From JAZDFP01 sp043801445 (GTDB lineage: Bacteria > Planctomycetota > MHYJ01 > JACQXL01), in the NCBI GenBank assembly GCA_043801445.1, contig JAZDMB010000038.1:10071-74070 (forward strand): a stretch of DNA of 64,000 nt. Direction: 5' to 3'. A program made the translations under genes and the position numbers. The notes beneath the pieces are model-generated. The model worked only from the letters and a program-made list of their open reading frames with translations. It was not told the DNA's origin and ran no database searches. Within the stretch, counting starts at the first letter, position 1. Each line of letters opens with the position of its first letter. Below are positions 16,020 to 24,925 of the stretch, one piece after another.

Positions 16020-18988
16020 TTTGATAAAGACCTGTCTGACTGGTACCGGTCAGGCGGGTATGGAGTTATTCCCAATGGGGTATGTTTTATACTAATACCT
16101 TGACTTCGAGAAGAAGCAAATAGGAAACTTAAGTAAAGTGAATTTTCCCCATCCTTATTAAATGCGATACCTATAACAGGTATGAATGTAATATATAATC
16201 CAAGTGCCGCTTCCAGGCGGAATTCAACGCCTCCGCTATAAAGAGGACTATTCCCTTCACCAAAAGCTACATCACCAAATCCGGCTAAGGCAAAGTCACC
16301 CCGGTAGATATTCGGATTCCACGAGCCATCACGTCCTTTTAAGATAGGGAAAGAATATTCTAATGTAAAGGTGCCGCCTCGTTTTGTCTTGAGCGTATCT
16401 TCAGCGCTGTATCCTCTAATCGTAATTTCTTGCGATTCTGTTTTATCAGGGTCGTTAATTAGATATAAACTTGCCATAAGCTCGCTACCCCATTCCGGTT
16501 CGCCGGTATAACCAGTTAGGTAATGAGAAAATACGGTTGTTGATTCAAGAGCGTTTCGGTCGATTTCAGAATCCCAGTTTTTGCGTTCTATAATATAATT
16601 TAACTGGTTTTGCAACTGCCACTTTGGGTATTTTATTGCCGTTTGTATGTCTGGTACTAATTCATTATGCGTATAAAGTTTTTCTTCATCTGAGCGAATT
16701 TCCAATAATGGCCAGATAGATGAAATGCCCGGTTCAAGTCTTACCAATAAAGGATAATTAGCGTAAAGGGTATTATCCCGTTCTCCTTCTTTTCTTAACG
16801 TTTGGATTCCGATAGTCATCGGAGGTAAAAAAGTATTTTCATATAATAAAGACAAATATGGTGATTCCCCAAATCGAAATCTTGTTTCGTAATAATGTTC
16901 ATAAGTTACATCAGAGCCGGCAAGAACCGCACCAGGTTTTTTGGATGAAATAAGTGGGAATCTAAATGATGGCACCATTGTCTTCATGACATTACCATAA
17001 CCGCCTTGTGTCGGAGTAATTACAGATTCTAACCCGCCTGAACGGTTAGGTGTTTTTCCCGATGGGTTATCCAAAGAAGTTGCTTTTGGGATCCCGACTT
17101 TACGCCGGGAAAGGTCAGGAATAATGGATTGCTTATATTTTGGTAATTCTATTTCTGAAAAAATCGCTGGTTTATGATATAAATTAGTGCCGTCACTATC
17201 TAATCCGGTAAAATACAATTCACCAGTTTTCTTGTGTATCACGGGAAAATGGGCATAACTACCGGTAGTTACTTGATACAATTTCTTATTTGTTAAATCG
17301 TATGAATAGATTCGATATGTTTTATCATAATTAGCAACAAAAAATATTTTGTTATTACTTATTGATGGGGTAGTTTCGTTATATGGTGTATTGATTATAC
17401 TTTCAAATGATAGGTTATTTATATCAAACAAATAAATTCCCCAATTCTGCCAGTCAGGCTTAGCGCAAACAACAATATAATTGCCATCTGATACCATCTG
17501 GTCTATGAGGTAATCCGATTCCAAGAGTAGTTGTTTTTGTTTGGTCTGTGTATCAAAAAGCCAGATTTCAGAGCCGAATTTATCCTTGCGATCTTTAGTG
17601 TATAAAATATGATTATTTCCCCGCACGAGGAATGAACGTATTTCATCACTAAGAATGATTCTATTTTTACTTGTAGCAAGATTTTTACAATGAAGATTGG
17701 AAATAAACCCAAATCCACGGTTGGTAGAATTAGCAAAGCCTCTTTGATAATCTAAAGTATTGTAATACAGTTGATTATTAACTATTTGTGGTGCAGCGCT
17801 AAAATATGATGTGGTATTGACTATTTCCTGTTCTTGTTGGGATATCACGTCGTATCGCATAATCTTTTTAAATGCATAGATATTATATGCGCCGGTTTTC
17901 TTGAAATACTCTTTTACATAATAAAGGTAATTATCATCTGTAAAAAGGTTTGAATATAAGGTTAGTTTATCCGACGTAAGCGGGTTGCCGTCTATAGCAA
18001 ATGGTTTTCTATGAGACATATAGTAATCTTTCCATTCGTCAAGGAGTTGATTAAAAGATTTACCGAATGTCATTTTGGCAGCGTCATCTATTCCGACATA
18101 TGGGAATAACCACCCAAGCAACCATCCGAAGAATAAACCGCCTTGATTATTAAAAAATTCGTTTAACTTATCCTGGCCGTATTTATCCCTGAGATGATTC
18201 AGGAAAAGACCGCCATAAAGATAAGGACCGCCTGCGATAGATGGGAAATTTAATGGATTATATGTCATATCAAGAAGTGATGGGAATGGGTGCCTGTCAG
18301 TGAATGCCTGAAGGACTGCATCATAAAAACCGTCATTAATTCGCCCTTCGTATGGTGATAGTTGTGATTCGCCTGAAACAGTGACTCCTTCTGCAATCCA
18401 TCCGGGCACCACCATATTAGGCGAGAAATAATTACCGAATAAAGTGGTAAGTATCTTTGGAATTCCTTTGGTTTGATTAAGTTGAGCCATATGGATAGAT
18501 TCATGTGTTCCTGCTATCCGCCACCAGTTTTCTCCGAATCCGATGCCCGGCATACCACTCATTGTAGCCTGTGGAGGATAAGTATAGATATGAATATTGG
18601 GATTTACGTTGTCAGCAAAGGCGTTAGATTCCGTGCCGATATTTTCTATTACTACCCGTAGTTTAGGGATTTCGCAACCGGTAAGTTTTTTTATATGATC
18701 TCGATATGCTTCTAATACGGCAAGGCATTCTTTTGCCTTTGATTCATAACCGGATTTATAGAATACCTCAAAATATTCCGTTTTTAATACTTGCCAATTA
18801 GTATCGGCTAATAAAAAACTTTGACTTATGAGAAGATAACTGAGAAAGAGCAGAACAAAAACAAATCCGTCTGACCGCCCGCCCGAACGACCGTCAGGTC
18901 GGGCAGGGATAACCCCGCCCGGATGAACATCCGTTCGGACGGGCAGTCGGGCAGGTCTTTTTATGCGGATATTTTTCAACCATGCCAT
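16016..18988 (-). CDS. Exported gluzincin (peptidase MA-like) / TolB-type propeller / beta-rich protein
   Basis: A 990-residue envelope protein. A peptidase-MA-like domain follows the signal peptide, with zinc motif HESIH (His162, Glu163, His166) and a downstream WIAEG (Glu200) as third ligand, so protease activity is plausible. Residues ~340-640 hold repeated beta-strand blocks typical of TolB/WD40-like propellers (IWLFDTQTKQ, YLFDINNLS, IYSYDLTNKK). The final ~300 residues are rich in alternating strands (FTLEYSFPIL, FRLEAALGLYITF), suggesting an outer-membrane barrel. The predicted n-region before the hydrophobic core (FVFVLLFLSYLLISQSFLL) is about 41 residues and is built from two GC-rich palindromes. 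The C-terminal PPDRYQSDRSLSK is also palindrome-derived. Confidence 0.78.
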   Translation of the reverse strand: MAWLKNIRIKRPARLPVRTDVHPGGVIPARPDGRSGGRSDGFVFVLLFLSYLLISQSFLLADTNWQVLKTEYFEVFYKSGYESKAKECLAVLEAYRDHIKKLTGCEIPKLRVVIENIGTESNAFADNVNPNIHIYTYPPQATMSGMPGIGFGENWWRIAGTHESIHMAQLNQTKGIPKILTTLFGNYFSPNMVVPGWIAEGVTVSGESQLSPYEGRINDGFYDAVLQAFTDRHPFPSLLDMTYNPLNFPSIAGGPYLYGGLFLNHLRDKYGQDKLNEFFNNQGGLFFGWLLGWLFPYVGIDDAAKMTFGKSFNQLLDEWKDYYMSHRKPFAIDGNPLTSDKLTLYSNLFTDDNYLYYVKEYFKKTGAYNIYAFKKIMRYDVISQQEQEIVNTTSYFSAAPQIVNNQLYYNTLDYQRGFANSTNRGFGFISNLHCKNLATSKNRIILSDEIRSFLVRGNNHILYTKDRKDKFGSEIWLFDTQTKQKQLLLESDYLIDQMVSDGNYIVVCAKPDWQNWGIYLFDINNLSFESIINTPYNETTPSISNNKIFFVANYDKTYRIYSYDLTNKKLYQVTTGSYAHFPVIHKKTGELYFTGLDSDGTNLYHKPAIFSEIELPKYKQSIIPDLSRRKVGIPKATSLDNPSGKTPNRSGGLESVITPTQGGYGNVMKTMVPSFRFPLISSKKPGAVLAGSDVTYEHYYETRFRFGESPYLSLLYENTFLPPMTIGIQTLRKEGERDNTLYANYPLLVRLEPGISSIWPLLEIRSDEEKLYTHNELVPDIQTAIKYPKWQLQNQLNYIIERKNWDSEIDRNALESTTVFSHYLTGYTGEPEWGSELMASLYLINDPDKTESQEITIRGYSAEDTLKTKRGGTFTLEYSFPILKGRDGSWNPNIYRGDFALAGFGDVAFGEGNSPLYSGGVEFRLEAALGLYITFIPVIGIAFNKDGENSLYLSFLFASSRSQGISIKHTPLGITPYPPDRYQSDRSLSK
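16031..16058. repeat. GC-rich palindrome, C-terminal copy
   Basis: CCTGTCTGAC...GTCAGGCGGG. It is translated on the minus strand as the last residues (PPDRYQSDR) of the 990-aa envelope protein. The ends match those of the copies at 18872-18907, 22939-22974, 42806-42835 and 54034-54063. Confidence 0.7.
18872..18907. repeat. GC-rich palindrome in signal-peptide coding region
   Basis: A 36-bp segment beginning TGACCGCCCGCCCGAACGAC, identical over all 36 positions to 22939-22974. It is translated on the minus strand within PARPDGRSGGRSDG, just before the hydrophobic core of the signal peptide. A second palindrome (GAACATCCGTTCGGACGGGC, 18923-18942) lies next to it. Confidence 0.85.
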
Positions 18989-19004
18989 CTACAAGAAGTT
19001 ATTT

Positions 19005-19042
19005 ACCCTTTCCCCTTCAAAGAGTTATGAAGGGGAAAGGGT
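19005..19042. repeat. Perfect 15-bp stem hairpin
   Basis: ACCCTTTCCCCTTCA (19005-19019) and its exact complement (19028-19042) are separated by 8 bases. It lies between the stop of the degenerate-protease gene and the start of the 990-aa gene, both read on the minus strand. There is no T-run, so it may be an attenuating or processing hairpin or a mobile palindrome rather than an intrinsic terminator. Confidence 0.7.
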
Positions 19043-19098
19043 AAGTGTTACTTAATTAATATAAATATTTATCATTACCCAGATTCGACAGTCTATTT

Positions 19099-20079
19099 TT
19101 ATTTTTCCTTTACCGGCGGAACCTGTTTCATTACTTCAATAATGTCCTCAGATGGTAAAACCATAGGCATCATATCCATCGCACTATTAGAGGCATTTAG
19201 TAGTGACATTGCCTTTTTAGCTCCTGTTGAACGCGTAAGTCCTATTCCCAAACACTGACCTTCTATGTTAAAGGCAGGACTTCCTGCAAGTGGTCCACCC
19301 ATTATCAGGTAATGGGTGCGTGGTTTCTTGACAATAGCCGAGATAGAACCACAGCTTATAAGCGGTTCGCGACCCGTGGAGAAATCAAGCCGTGAAATCA
19401 TAATTACCTCGTCCAAAATATTAGGTGTAGCAGTCTTTTCCAGTTTGAGATAAGGCAGGTTGAGATTTTTCTCTTCCGGTTGCACAAAAGCCAGGTCAAG
19501 GTCTTTATCATTTAACACAATGCTCGCCGGTAGTTCCTTACCGTCGTTAAGAACGATTTTAACGCTTATAACCGAGCTTTCCGATTTTATGGAACGGCCT
19601 TCACCTTCTTCACCACCTCCTATATTTAATCCATCAAACATGCTTGATGGATTGGTTTGTGTAGCAGAAATAATAGTAAGTCCTGAAGGGTCTACTATGG
19701 TGCCATTTGCCTCCACCTTTTGTTCTTGGCCTCCCATCATGGCACCAATGTCTTGTCCGCCAAAACTTGCCTTCATTTTGAGAACCAGCCGAACCGTAAC
19801 AATAGCATCTTTGTTTTTTGCTAACACATCTTTTGCAGCCTGAATAATTTTATCCTCAGGTTTCGCAGCTTGGGTGTTTTTTTCTAGTTCTATTTTGTTC
19901 TGCGTTAATTGTGTTTTAATGTCCTTTAATTCCACTTGGGTCTGCTCAAGGTTTTGTTTGATTACCTTTAATTCTGCTTCGGTCTTTTCAGATTCTTGTT
20001 TGTCACAACCTGCGTTTATAAAGAGTAATGATATGATTATTATCATCAACCCCCATATTAGTTTTGCAATACTTTTCAT
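19099..20079 (-). CDS. Lipoprotein with coiled coil and degenerate trypsin-like domain
   Basis: The lipobox INAGC places the acylated Cys at residue 25. Residues ~30-75 form a heptad-rich coiled coil (KVIKQNLEQTQVELKDIKTQ). The rest aligns by motif with HtrA-type protease domains: VDPSGLTIISATQ occupies the place of the DxxGYIVTNxHV block, KDLDLAFVQ that of SDIAVIK, and GPLAGSPAFN that of GNSGGPL. The catalytic His is missing, and the Ser region is altered, so it is probably inactive. No PDZ domain is visible. It lies 92 bp downstream of an apparently active multi-PDZ HtrA, suggesting a regulatory or scaffolding paralogue. Confidence 0.7.
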   Translation of the reverse strand: MKSIAKLIWGLMIIIISLLFINAGCDKQESEKTEAELKVIKQNLEQTQVELKDIKTQLTQNKIELEKNTQAAKPEDKIIQAAKDVLAKNKDAIVTVRLVLKMKASFGGQDIGAMMGGQEQKVEANGTIVDPSGLTIISATQTNPSSMFDGLNIGGGEEGEGRSIKSESSVISVKIVLNDGKELPASIVLNDKDLDLAFVQPEEKNLNLPYLKLEKTATPNILDEVIMISRLDFSTGREPLISCGSISAIVKKPRTHYLIMGGPLAGSPAFNIEGQCLGIGLTRSTGAKKAMSLLNASNSAMDMMPMVLPSEDIIEVMKQVPPVKEK

Positions 20080-20171
20080 CTTTTATTCTCCTTTCATTAT
20101 TTGCCGCATTCTCCCGACAGAATTCGTCGGGACGGGCAGGTTTACTTTCTTAACCTGATTTTATTTTTAAG

Positions 20172-22256
20172 TTATCGCTCTATCCAATCTGGTGTTAGTT
20201 CCAGATAGAAAGTATGAATATCGCGTTGTACGAAAAAGATAACATGCTTTGGTTTCTTTTTCACTAATTCAGTCATTATTTTCTTTAGGTCGGAGATGCT
20301 TGAGATTTGGTTGTTATCCACACTGAGCAGAATATCACTGATTGCTAAATGTCCCAGGCGTGCACAGCTACCCGATTCAACCGCTTCAATTAATACCCCT
20401 TGTGTAGCTTCTGAAAGTTGTTTTTCCGATAAGTCAAGGATTCTTAGTTCCCTCGCGGTGAAGCCGAGGTTATCATCTTTATACTTTTCTAATTCTCGAC
20501 TCGGCTTTGGTTCTTCAATAAGTTTGAATGGGATTTTTATTTCTTTATTGTTTCTAATGACGTTGAGTGTTATTTCCTGACCAATTTTGTAGCGTCGAAT
20601 CATATTTGGGAAGACAAGGGAATCTTCCTGTTCAGAAGCCTCTATCGGTATATCATCAATCGCGGTCAGGATATCACCAACTTGGAAAGAATCACCTTTA
20701 TTTAATGGCGGATAAAGTTGTGTTATACAAACACCTTTTTTGCCTTGAAGCTTCATTGCATCTGCAAGCGGTCTGGTAAAAACTTGAATGGCTGCAGGGA
20801 ACCACGCCTTGCGGACCTCGGGTGAGACCTGTTCTTCTTCGCTTGGACCGATTTTAACTACGGTCAATAATTTCTGGGCACCTCGTTTGAAAGCAACTAG
20901 GACTGGAACAGGTTTATCTTGACCTTGAGTAATATTAGCGCTTATTTCTTTAAATTCTTTTAAGTTCTTTACGGTATTGTTTCCTATTTGCACGATAACA
21001 TCTTTTCCCTGAAGAGAAGGTTTTGCCTGGCCGCCTGGACCACCCGGTCTGGCCGAACTTACAAAAACGCCGTCTGTGCTACATTTAAGTTCTCTTGCCA
21101 TTAATGGTGTAATATTTCGGGCGGTAATACCCCAATTCCGGATTTCTTCATTATTGTCTCGCGCTTTACTACGCGCCGCGGTTTGTATAGTGAATGATTG
21201 AGTTTTGCCATCCCGCAGAACTTCCAGAACCACGGTCTTACCGATTGGCGTGCCTAATATCAGCTGGTTGAATAAAGGCATCTCTTCGCCATAACGCACA
21301 CGCACCTGTTGACCGTCGTAACTAAGAATAACATCACCCGTTTTCACACCTGCCTTATCAGCCGGCGAATCTTTTGTCACCTCGTTAACTAAGACACCTT
21401 GTTCTAAATTAGACGAGCGTAAAAGAGGCTGAATTTCTACTCCGATCCAACTGCGTTTAACTTCACCTTCTGCAATCAATGCTTTTGCTATCTCGGCAGC
21501 AAGGTTTGATGGGATTGCGCCGCCGAGTGAACCTAAACCTATTTCATTCACCCCAATAATTTCTCCCTTGAGATTAACCAATGGACCGCCGCTATTACCA
21601 CCGTAGATTACAGCATCATGGGCAATCCACTTTACGATTGACCCGACATCTTCACCTTCCATAGTAAATTCCATACCTTGTAAGAACTCAGGTATAATCA
21701 ACTCGGTATTACTTACAATCCCGTAAGTAACCGATTGCGAAACCGCCATTGGGCTGCCCATGGCTAAGACACGTTCGCCAAGTTTGACATTAGAAGAGTC
21801 ACCCCACTTCGCGTATGGGAATGTCTTCTCGGGGTGGCGCATTGTCTCGGGCTTGAGTTTAATTACCGCAATGTCGCTCATAGCATCTGTGCCAATGAGT
21901 GTAGCATCTACTTCTTCTTTATCCGGTAGCGTGCAACGAATCCACTTGGCTCTACCCACCACATGGTGGTTAGTGACTACATAACCATCAGGAGAAATAA
22001 TTGTTCCACTACCGGCTGCCTCAAATTTCTGTTCTCGTCCTTCTTCATAGAATGTGGTAACGACATGGATGCGGACGAGCGCGGGGAAGACCTGTTTTAC
22101 CGCCTGGTCGGTGTCCAATCCGACAGGCTTGGCTGGCTGGCTTGGAGATTCATTTGTTATCGGACCGGCCCCGATATAGCTTATTATTAGTAGTAAAAAT
22201 ACTCCTACCGAAATAAGCCCTGACCGCCATAGTTTATTTTTCATTATATGCTCCAT
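20172..22256 (-). CDS. HtrA/DegP-like serine protease with multiple PDZ domains
   Basis: A periplasmic or membrane-anchored protease/chaperone of 694 residues (690 if the ATG at 22244 is used). A hydrophobic N-terminal segment (ISVGVFLLLIISYIGAG) is followed by a trypsin-like domain with a complete triad: His98 in TNHHVV, Asp128 in SDIAVIK and Ser222 in GGNSGGPL. Three PDZ-like domains follow (about residues 270-360, 380-470 and 490-580) and a fourth divergent one near the C-terminus (GVLIEAVESGSCARLGHLAISDILLSVDN). Standard DegP has two PDZ domains. It heads a minus-strand pair with the degenerate protease-like lipoprotein downstream. Confidence 0.85.
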   Translation of the reverse strand: MEHIMKNKLWRSGLISVGVFLLLIISYIGAGPITNESPSQPAKPVGLDTDQAVKQVFPALVRIHVVTTFYEEGREQKFEAAGSGTIISPDGYVVTNHHVVGRAKWIRCTLPDKEEVDATLIGTDAMSDIAVIKLKPETMRHPEKTFPYAKWGDSSNVKLGERVLAMGSPMAVSQSVTYGIVSNTELIIPEFLQGMEFTMEGEDVGSIVKWIAHDAVIYGGNSGGPLVNLKGEIIGVNEIGLGSLGGAIPSNLAAEIAKALIAEGEVKRSWIGVEIQPLLRSSNLEQGVLVNEVTKDSPADKAGVKTGDVILSYDGQQVRVRYGEEMPLFNQLILGTPIGKTVVLEVLRDGKTQSFTIQTAARSKARDNNEEIRNWGITARNITPLMARELKCSTDGVFVSSARPGGPGGQAKPSLQGKDVIVQIGNNTVKNLKEFKEISANITQGQDKPVPVLVAFKRGAQKLLTVVKIGPSEEEQVSPEVRKAWFPAAIQVFTRPLADAMKLQGKKGVCITQLYPPLNKGDSFQVGDILTAIDDIPIEASEQEDSLVFPNMIRRYKIGQEITLNVIRNNKEIKIPFKLIEEPKPSRELEKYKDDNLGFTARELRILDLSEKQLSEATQGVLIEAVESGSCARLGHLAISDILLSVDNNQISSISDLKKIMTELVKKKPKHVIFFVQRDIHTFYLELTPDWIER

Positions 22257-22437
22257 AATTTTCTCACCTTTCTAACCACTAGATTAACACCCAAAGGATA
22301 AACAAGGTTCTCACCGGATTATTTTTATTCCAGTGCTTATCTCGTTTACCTACTTAGTTAAATCTTGAGGTTTAATTGTTTATTTTAGGTTCTTTACCTA
22401 TTTGCTGATCTATTTATAAAAAGTATCTGCTTTAATG

Positions 22438-23025
22438 TCAATTTCTATCTGGTTTTATATCATTATTAATACTGAAAGAAAATCCTTTACCGATAGTAGG
22501 GAACGATGTTACTTTTTCTACAAGCGCAGTAAAATCTTTTTCTATAACAGTTTTAATACTACCCTTAAAAAGAGAGGTTGCTGTCCATAATGAGATGCCC
22601 ATTAAGAGCAATGCAGCTATTGCTCCGATAGGAATAAGAATTTTTTGCATTATTATCAGTTTTCTGACTGCCTTTGGCGAAACCTCGCTTACGGGAAAAG
22701 ATGATTGCTCGATTTTCTTCATCACCAAGTCGGGTAAATCAAGCGGAGGAGTTTCTATGGGTTGGGTTTTAAGAAAATGGTCTATCACCTTGAACAATTG
22801 ATATTCACGGCGACAGTCAACGCAATCTTCCAGATGGCGTCCTATGTCTTTTCGGATGCAGTCTTTTTCTTGCAACCCTGTGCCATAGGCAGATCCGCCT
22901 TTGGCGGAAGAAATATCTTCCTGATTAACAAACCCGCCTGACCGCCCGCCCGAACGACCGTCAGGTCGGGCAGGTATTCCATCAAGATATTCCTGGATAT
23001 TTTCTTTACACTTAAGACAATCCAT
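22438..23025 (-). CDS. Anti-sigma factor with zinc finger and repeat insertion
   Basis: A 195-residue membrane-anchored anti-sigma factor. The N-terminus MDCLKCKENIQEYLDG and the downstream HLEDCVDCRREY together make a zf-HC2 (ZAS) zinc-binding motif. One membrane helix follows (IPIGAIAALLLMGISLW, about residues 133-150), then a short periplasmic tail. Between the two halves of the zinc motif lie about 45 extra residues, including PARPDGRSGGRSGG from a GC-rich palindrome and a further segment with GCCTTTGGC. The ECF sigma factor at 24149-24715 is its likely partner, with sppA lying between them in the same minus-strand operon. Confidence 0.82.
   Translation of the reverse strand: MDCLKCKENIQEYLDGIPARPDGRSGGRSGGFVNQEDISSAKGGSAYGTGLQEKDCIRKDIGRHLEDCVDCRREYQLFKVIDHFLKTQPIETPPLDLPDLVMKKIEQSSFPVSEVSPKAVRKLIIMQKILIPIGAIAALLLMGISLWTATSLFKGSIKTVIEKDFTALVEKVTSFPTIGKGFSFSINNDIKPDRN
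22939..22974. repeat. GC-rich palindrome in anti-sigma gene
   Basis: A 36-bp copy identical to 18872-18907. It is translated in the same frame as there (PARPDGRSGGRSGG) and splits the zinc-binding domain of the anti-sigma factor. Confidence 0.85.
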
Positions 23026-23043
23026 AAATAAGATTCCTCGTAT

Positions 23044-24117
23044 TTAATCTGTTCTACCTTTCCACAAATACAAAAGACGCGGTGTATTGCTGCTATAAAT
23101 GAAAGATTTTAATTCGCGGGTCAGGTTCATCTCAGGTTGGAATTTTGGGGATAGCGCTCCAAACATAAAATCAATAAATCCTTTGGATTTTTCGTATTCT
23201 ATTATCTTAGCTTTTGAGATTTTGGCCAGCGTTTCCGTAGATTTAATGGCATCTTCCAGATAGCCTATCTCATCTACTAATCCATTCTTAACGGCTTGTT
23301 CACCCGTATAGATTCGTCCGTCCGCCAATTTTAAAATCTGCTCCCGGCTTAAATTCTTTCGTCCTTCAGTAATAACCTGAACAAACCGGCCATACATTTC
23401 ATCAATGATTCCTTGAAGCAATGCCTTTTCTTCTTCTGTCATTGCCCGGGTACTTGATCCTATATCTTTCATAACTCCAGACTTGATGACGATATCTTTC
23501 AGGCCTAATTTAGAAAACAGCCCTTCAATATTTATAAACTGAGCTATTACACCGATACTACCCGTTAACGTGGTAGGATGGGCAATAATCTTATCAGCCA
23601 TGGCGGAAATGTAATAGCCACCCGAAGCTGCCATATCATCCATTAATGCGACAATGGGAATCTGAGGATTGCTTTGCTTAAACCTTTTAATGGATTGATA
23701 AATTTGGTCGCATTCTGTAATGCCTCCCCCGGGACTATCGACTCGTAATAGAATTGCTTTAATATTCTTATCTTGTTGAACCTGTTTTAAAGATCTGGAG
23801 ATTCTTTCATTGATACTTTCATTAGTAGCACCAAAGAAACCGGAATCACCCTCATTGTTTAAGATTACTCCCTTAACGGAGATAATGAGAATTTTATTTT
23901 CCGACTCTTGTTCACCGGTTACAAATTTTTCGGTATACGGTTTAGCTGCATCCTTATTTTTACCGGATGGAAGTGAAATGACGGATATGCATTGGACAAA
24001 ATTAACCAAAAGGCTTAGCAGTAAAAAAACTCCCAAGATAAGGGCAATCCAAAAACTTACAGATCGACGACGTTTTACACCTTGGTTTTGTCCGGCATTA
24101 TTTTCTAATTCGTTCAT
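23044..24117 (-). CDS. sppA: Signal peptide peptidase SppA
   Basis: Membrane-bound serine protease that degrades residual signal peptides. The N-terminal membrane helix (FWIALILGVFLLLSLLVNF, residues 22-40) anchors a single S49 domain. The catalytic Ser165 sits in MAASGGYYIS and Lys217 in SGVMKDIG; the 52-residue spacing equals that of Bacillus SppA (Ser147/Lys199). DSPGGG and TGSIGVI are further family motifs. The length (357 aa) fits the short SppA form. It lies between an ECF sigma factor (31 bp upstream) and its probable anti-sigma factor (18 bp downstream), so it may take part in the same envelope response. Confidence 0.9.
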   Translation of the reverse strand: MNELENNAGQNQGVKRRRSVSFWIALILGVFLLLSLLVNFVQCISVISLPSGKNKDAAKPYTEKFVTGEQESENKILIISVKGVILNNEGDSGFFGATNESINERISRSLKQVQQDKNIKAILLRVDSPGGGITECDQIYQSIKRFKQSNPQIPIVALMDDMAASGGYYISAMADKIIAHPTTLTGSIGVIAQFINIEGLFSKLGLKDIVIKSGVMKDIGSSTRAMTEEEKALLQGIIDEMYGRFVQVITEGRKNLSREQILKLADGRIYTGEQAVKNGLVDEIGYLEDAIKSTETLAKISKAKIIEYEKSKGFIDFMFGALSPKFQPEMNLTRELKSFIYSSNTPRLLYLWKGRTD

Positions 24118-24148
24118 TTTTATTTTCCTCCTTCTTTCCTTAATACTG

Positions 24149-24715
24149 TTATTTATATTCTGTTAATCTTTCCTTGAGTATTTCACGTGCTCTGAAAAGT
24201 CGAATTTTAATAGTTCCCATAGGAAGTGAAAGCGTTTTAGCCATGTCGTCGTAGGACATACCTTGTAAATAATGCAAAACTATCACTAACCGATAGTCTT
24301 CTGATAATTCAGCCAGCACTTTGTTAATCTTTTCCCTGAAAAGTGTATCTTTTGTCAAATCTGTTATATCGGAAGTCATTGCAACCGTTCCTTTATTTAC
24401 TTCATCCGTATTTCCGGTTTCTTGTAAGGAAACGGTCTTTAGTCGGGGTCTGGCTTTCCAGTTGAGACAAACACTACCGGCTACTTTATAACACCAAGGC
24501 GTGAAATCATGGCTGATATCAAAGGTATGTATCTTCTGATAAATCCTGAAGAATATCTCCTGGCATAAATCAGAGGCATCATCCCGATTGTAGGTCATAC
24601 GATAAGCCAAATTAAAAATCATAGTTTGATAGGTCTCAACAACTTTCTTAAAAGCGCGATGATTACCATTTTGAACCTGTTTTATAATCTCAGCGGTAAG
24701 CGGTTCATTAACCAT
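24149..24715 (-). CDS. ECF RNA polymerase sigma factor (RpoE-like)
   Basis: A 188-residue extracytoplasmic-function sigma factor. Region 2 has DDASDLCQEIFFRIYQK, and region 4 reads LSEDYRLVIVLHYLQGMSYD followed by a helix-turn-helix (LPMGTIKIRLFRAREIL). It is the first gene of a minus-strand set with sppA and a zinc-finger anti-sigma factor, consistent with envelope-stress control. The proteases nearby are plausible targets, but no promoter consensus was established. Confidence 0.9.
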   Translation of the reverse strand: MVNEPLTAEIIKQVQNGNHRAFKKVVETYQTMIFNLAYRMTYNRDDASDLCQEIFFRIYQKIHTFDISHDFTPWCYKVAGSVCLNWKARPRLKTVSLQETGNTDEVNKGTVAMTSDITDLTKDTLFREKINKVLAELSEDYRLVIVLHYLQGMSYDDMAKTLSLPMGTIKIRLFRAREILKERLTEYK

Positions 24716-24800
24716 TTTAGGTTCTCATTATTTAATACAGGTGTTTTTCCCGGAAAGTTTCATCATTTTATAAAGTATTTGAAGATATAAGAAACGATGT

Positions 24801-24894
24801 AACCACAGATGAACACAGATAATCTGTGTTTATCTCTGGATTTGATTAACCCAGATAAAAATCAGTGTTTATCCGTGTGTATCTGTGGTTACTT
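24801..24894. repeat. Dispersed inverted repeat (CCACAGAT family)
   Basis: Begins GTAACCACAGATGAACACAG and ends GTGTGTATCTGTGGTTAC, forming a long imperfect inverted repeat. The element resembles 10396-10502. It fills the gap between the HtrA gene and the ECF sigma gene. Confidence 0.7.
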
Positions 24895-24925
24895 TTGACT
24901 TTATGATTTATTGGAAGTAACGTAC

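Noticed and set aside
19005..19042. Intrinsic terminator
   Set aside because: The 15-bp stem is perfect, but no T-run follows on either strand, so it is listed as a hairpin only.
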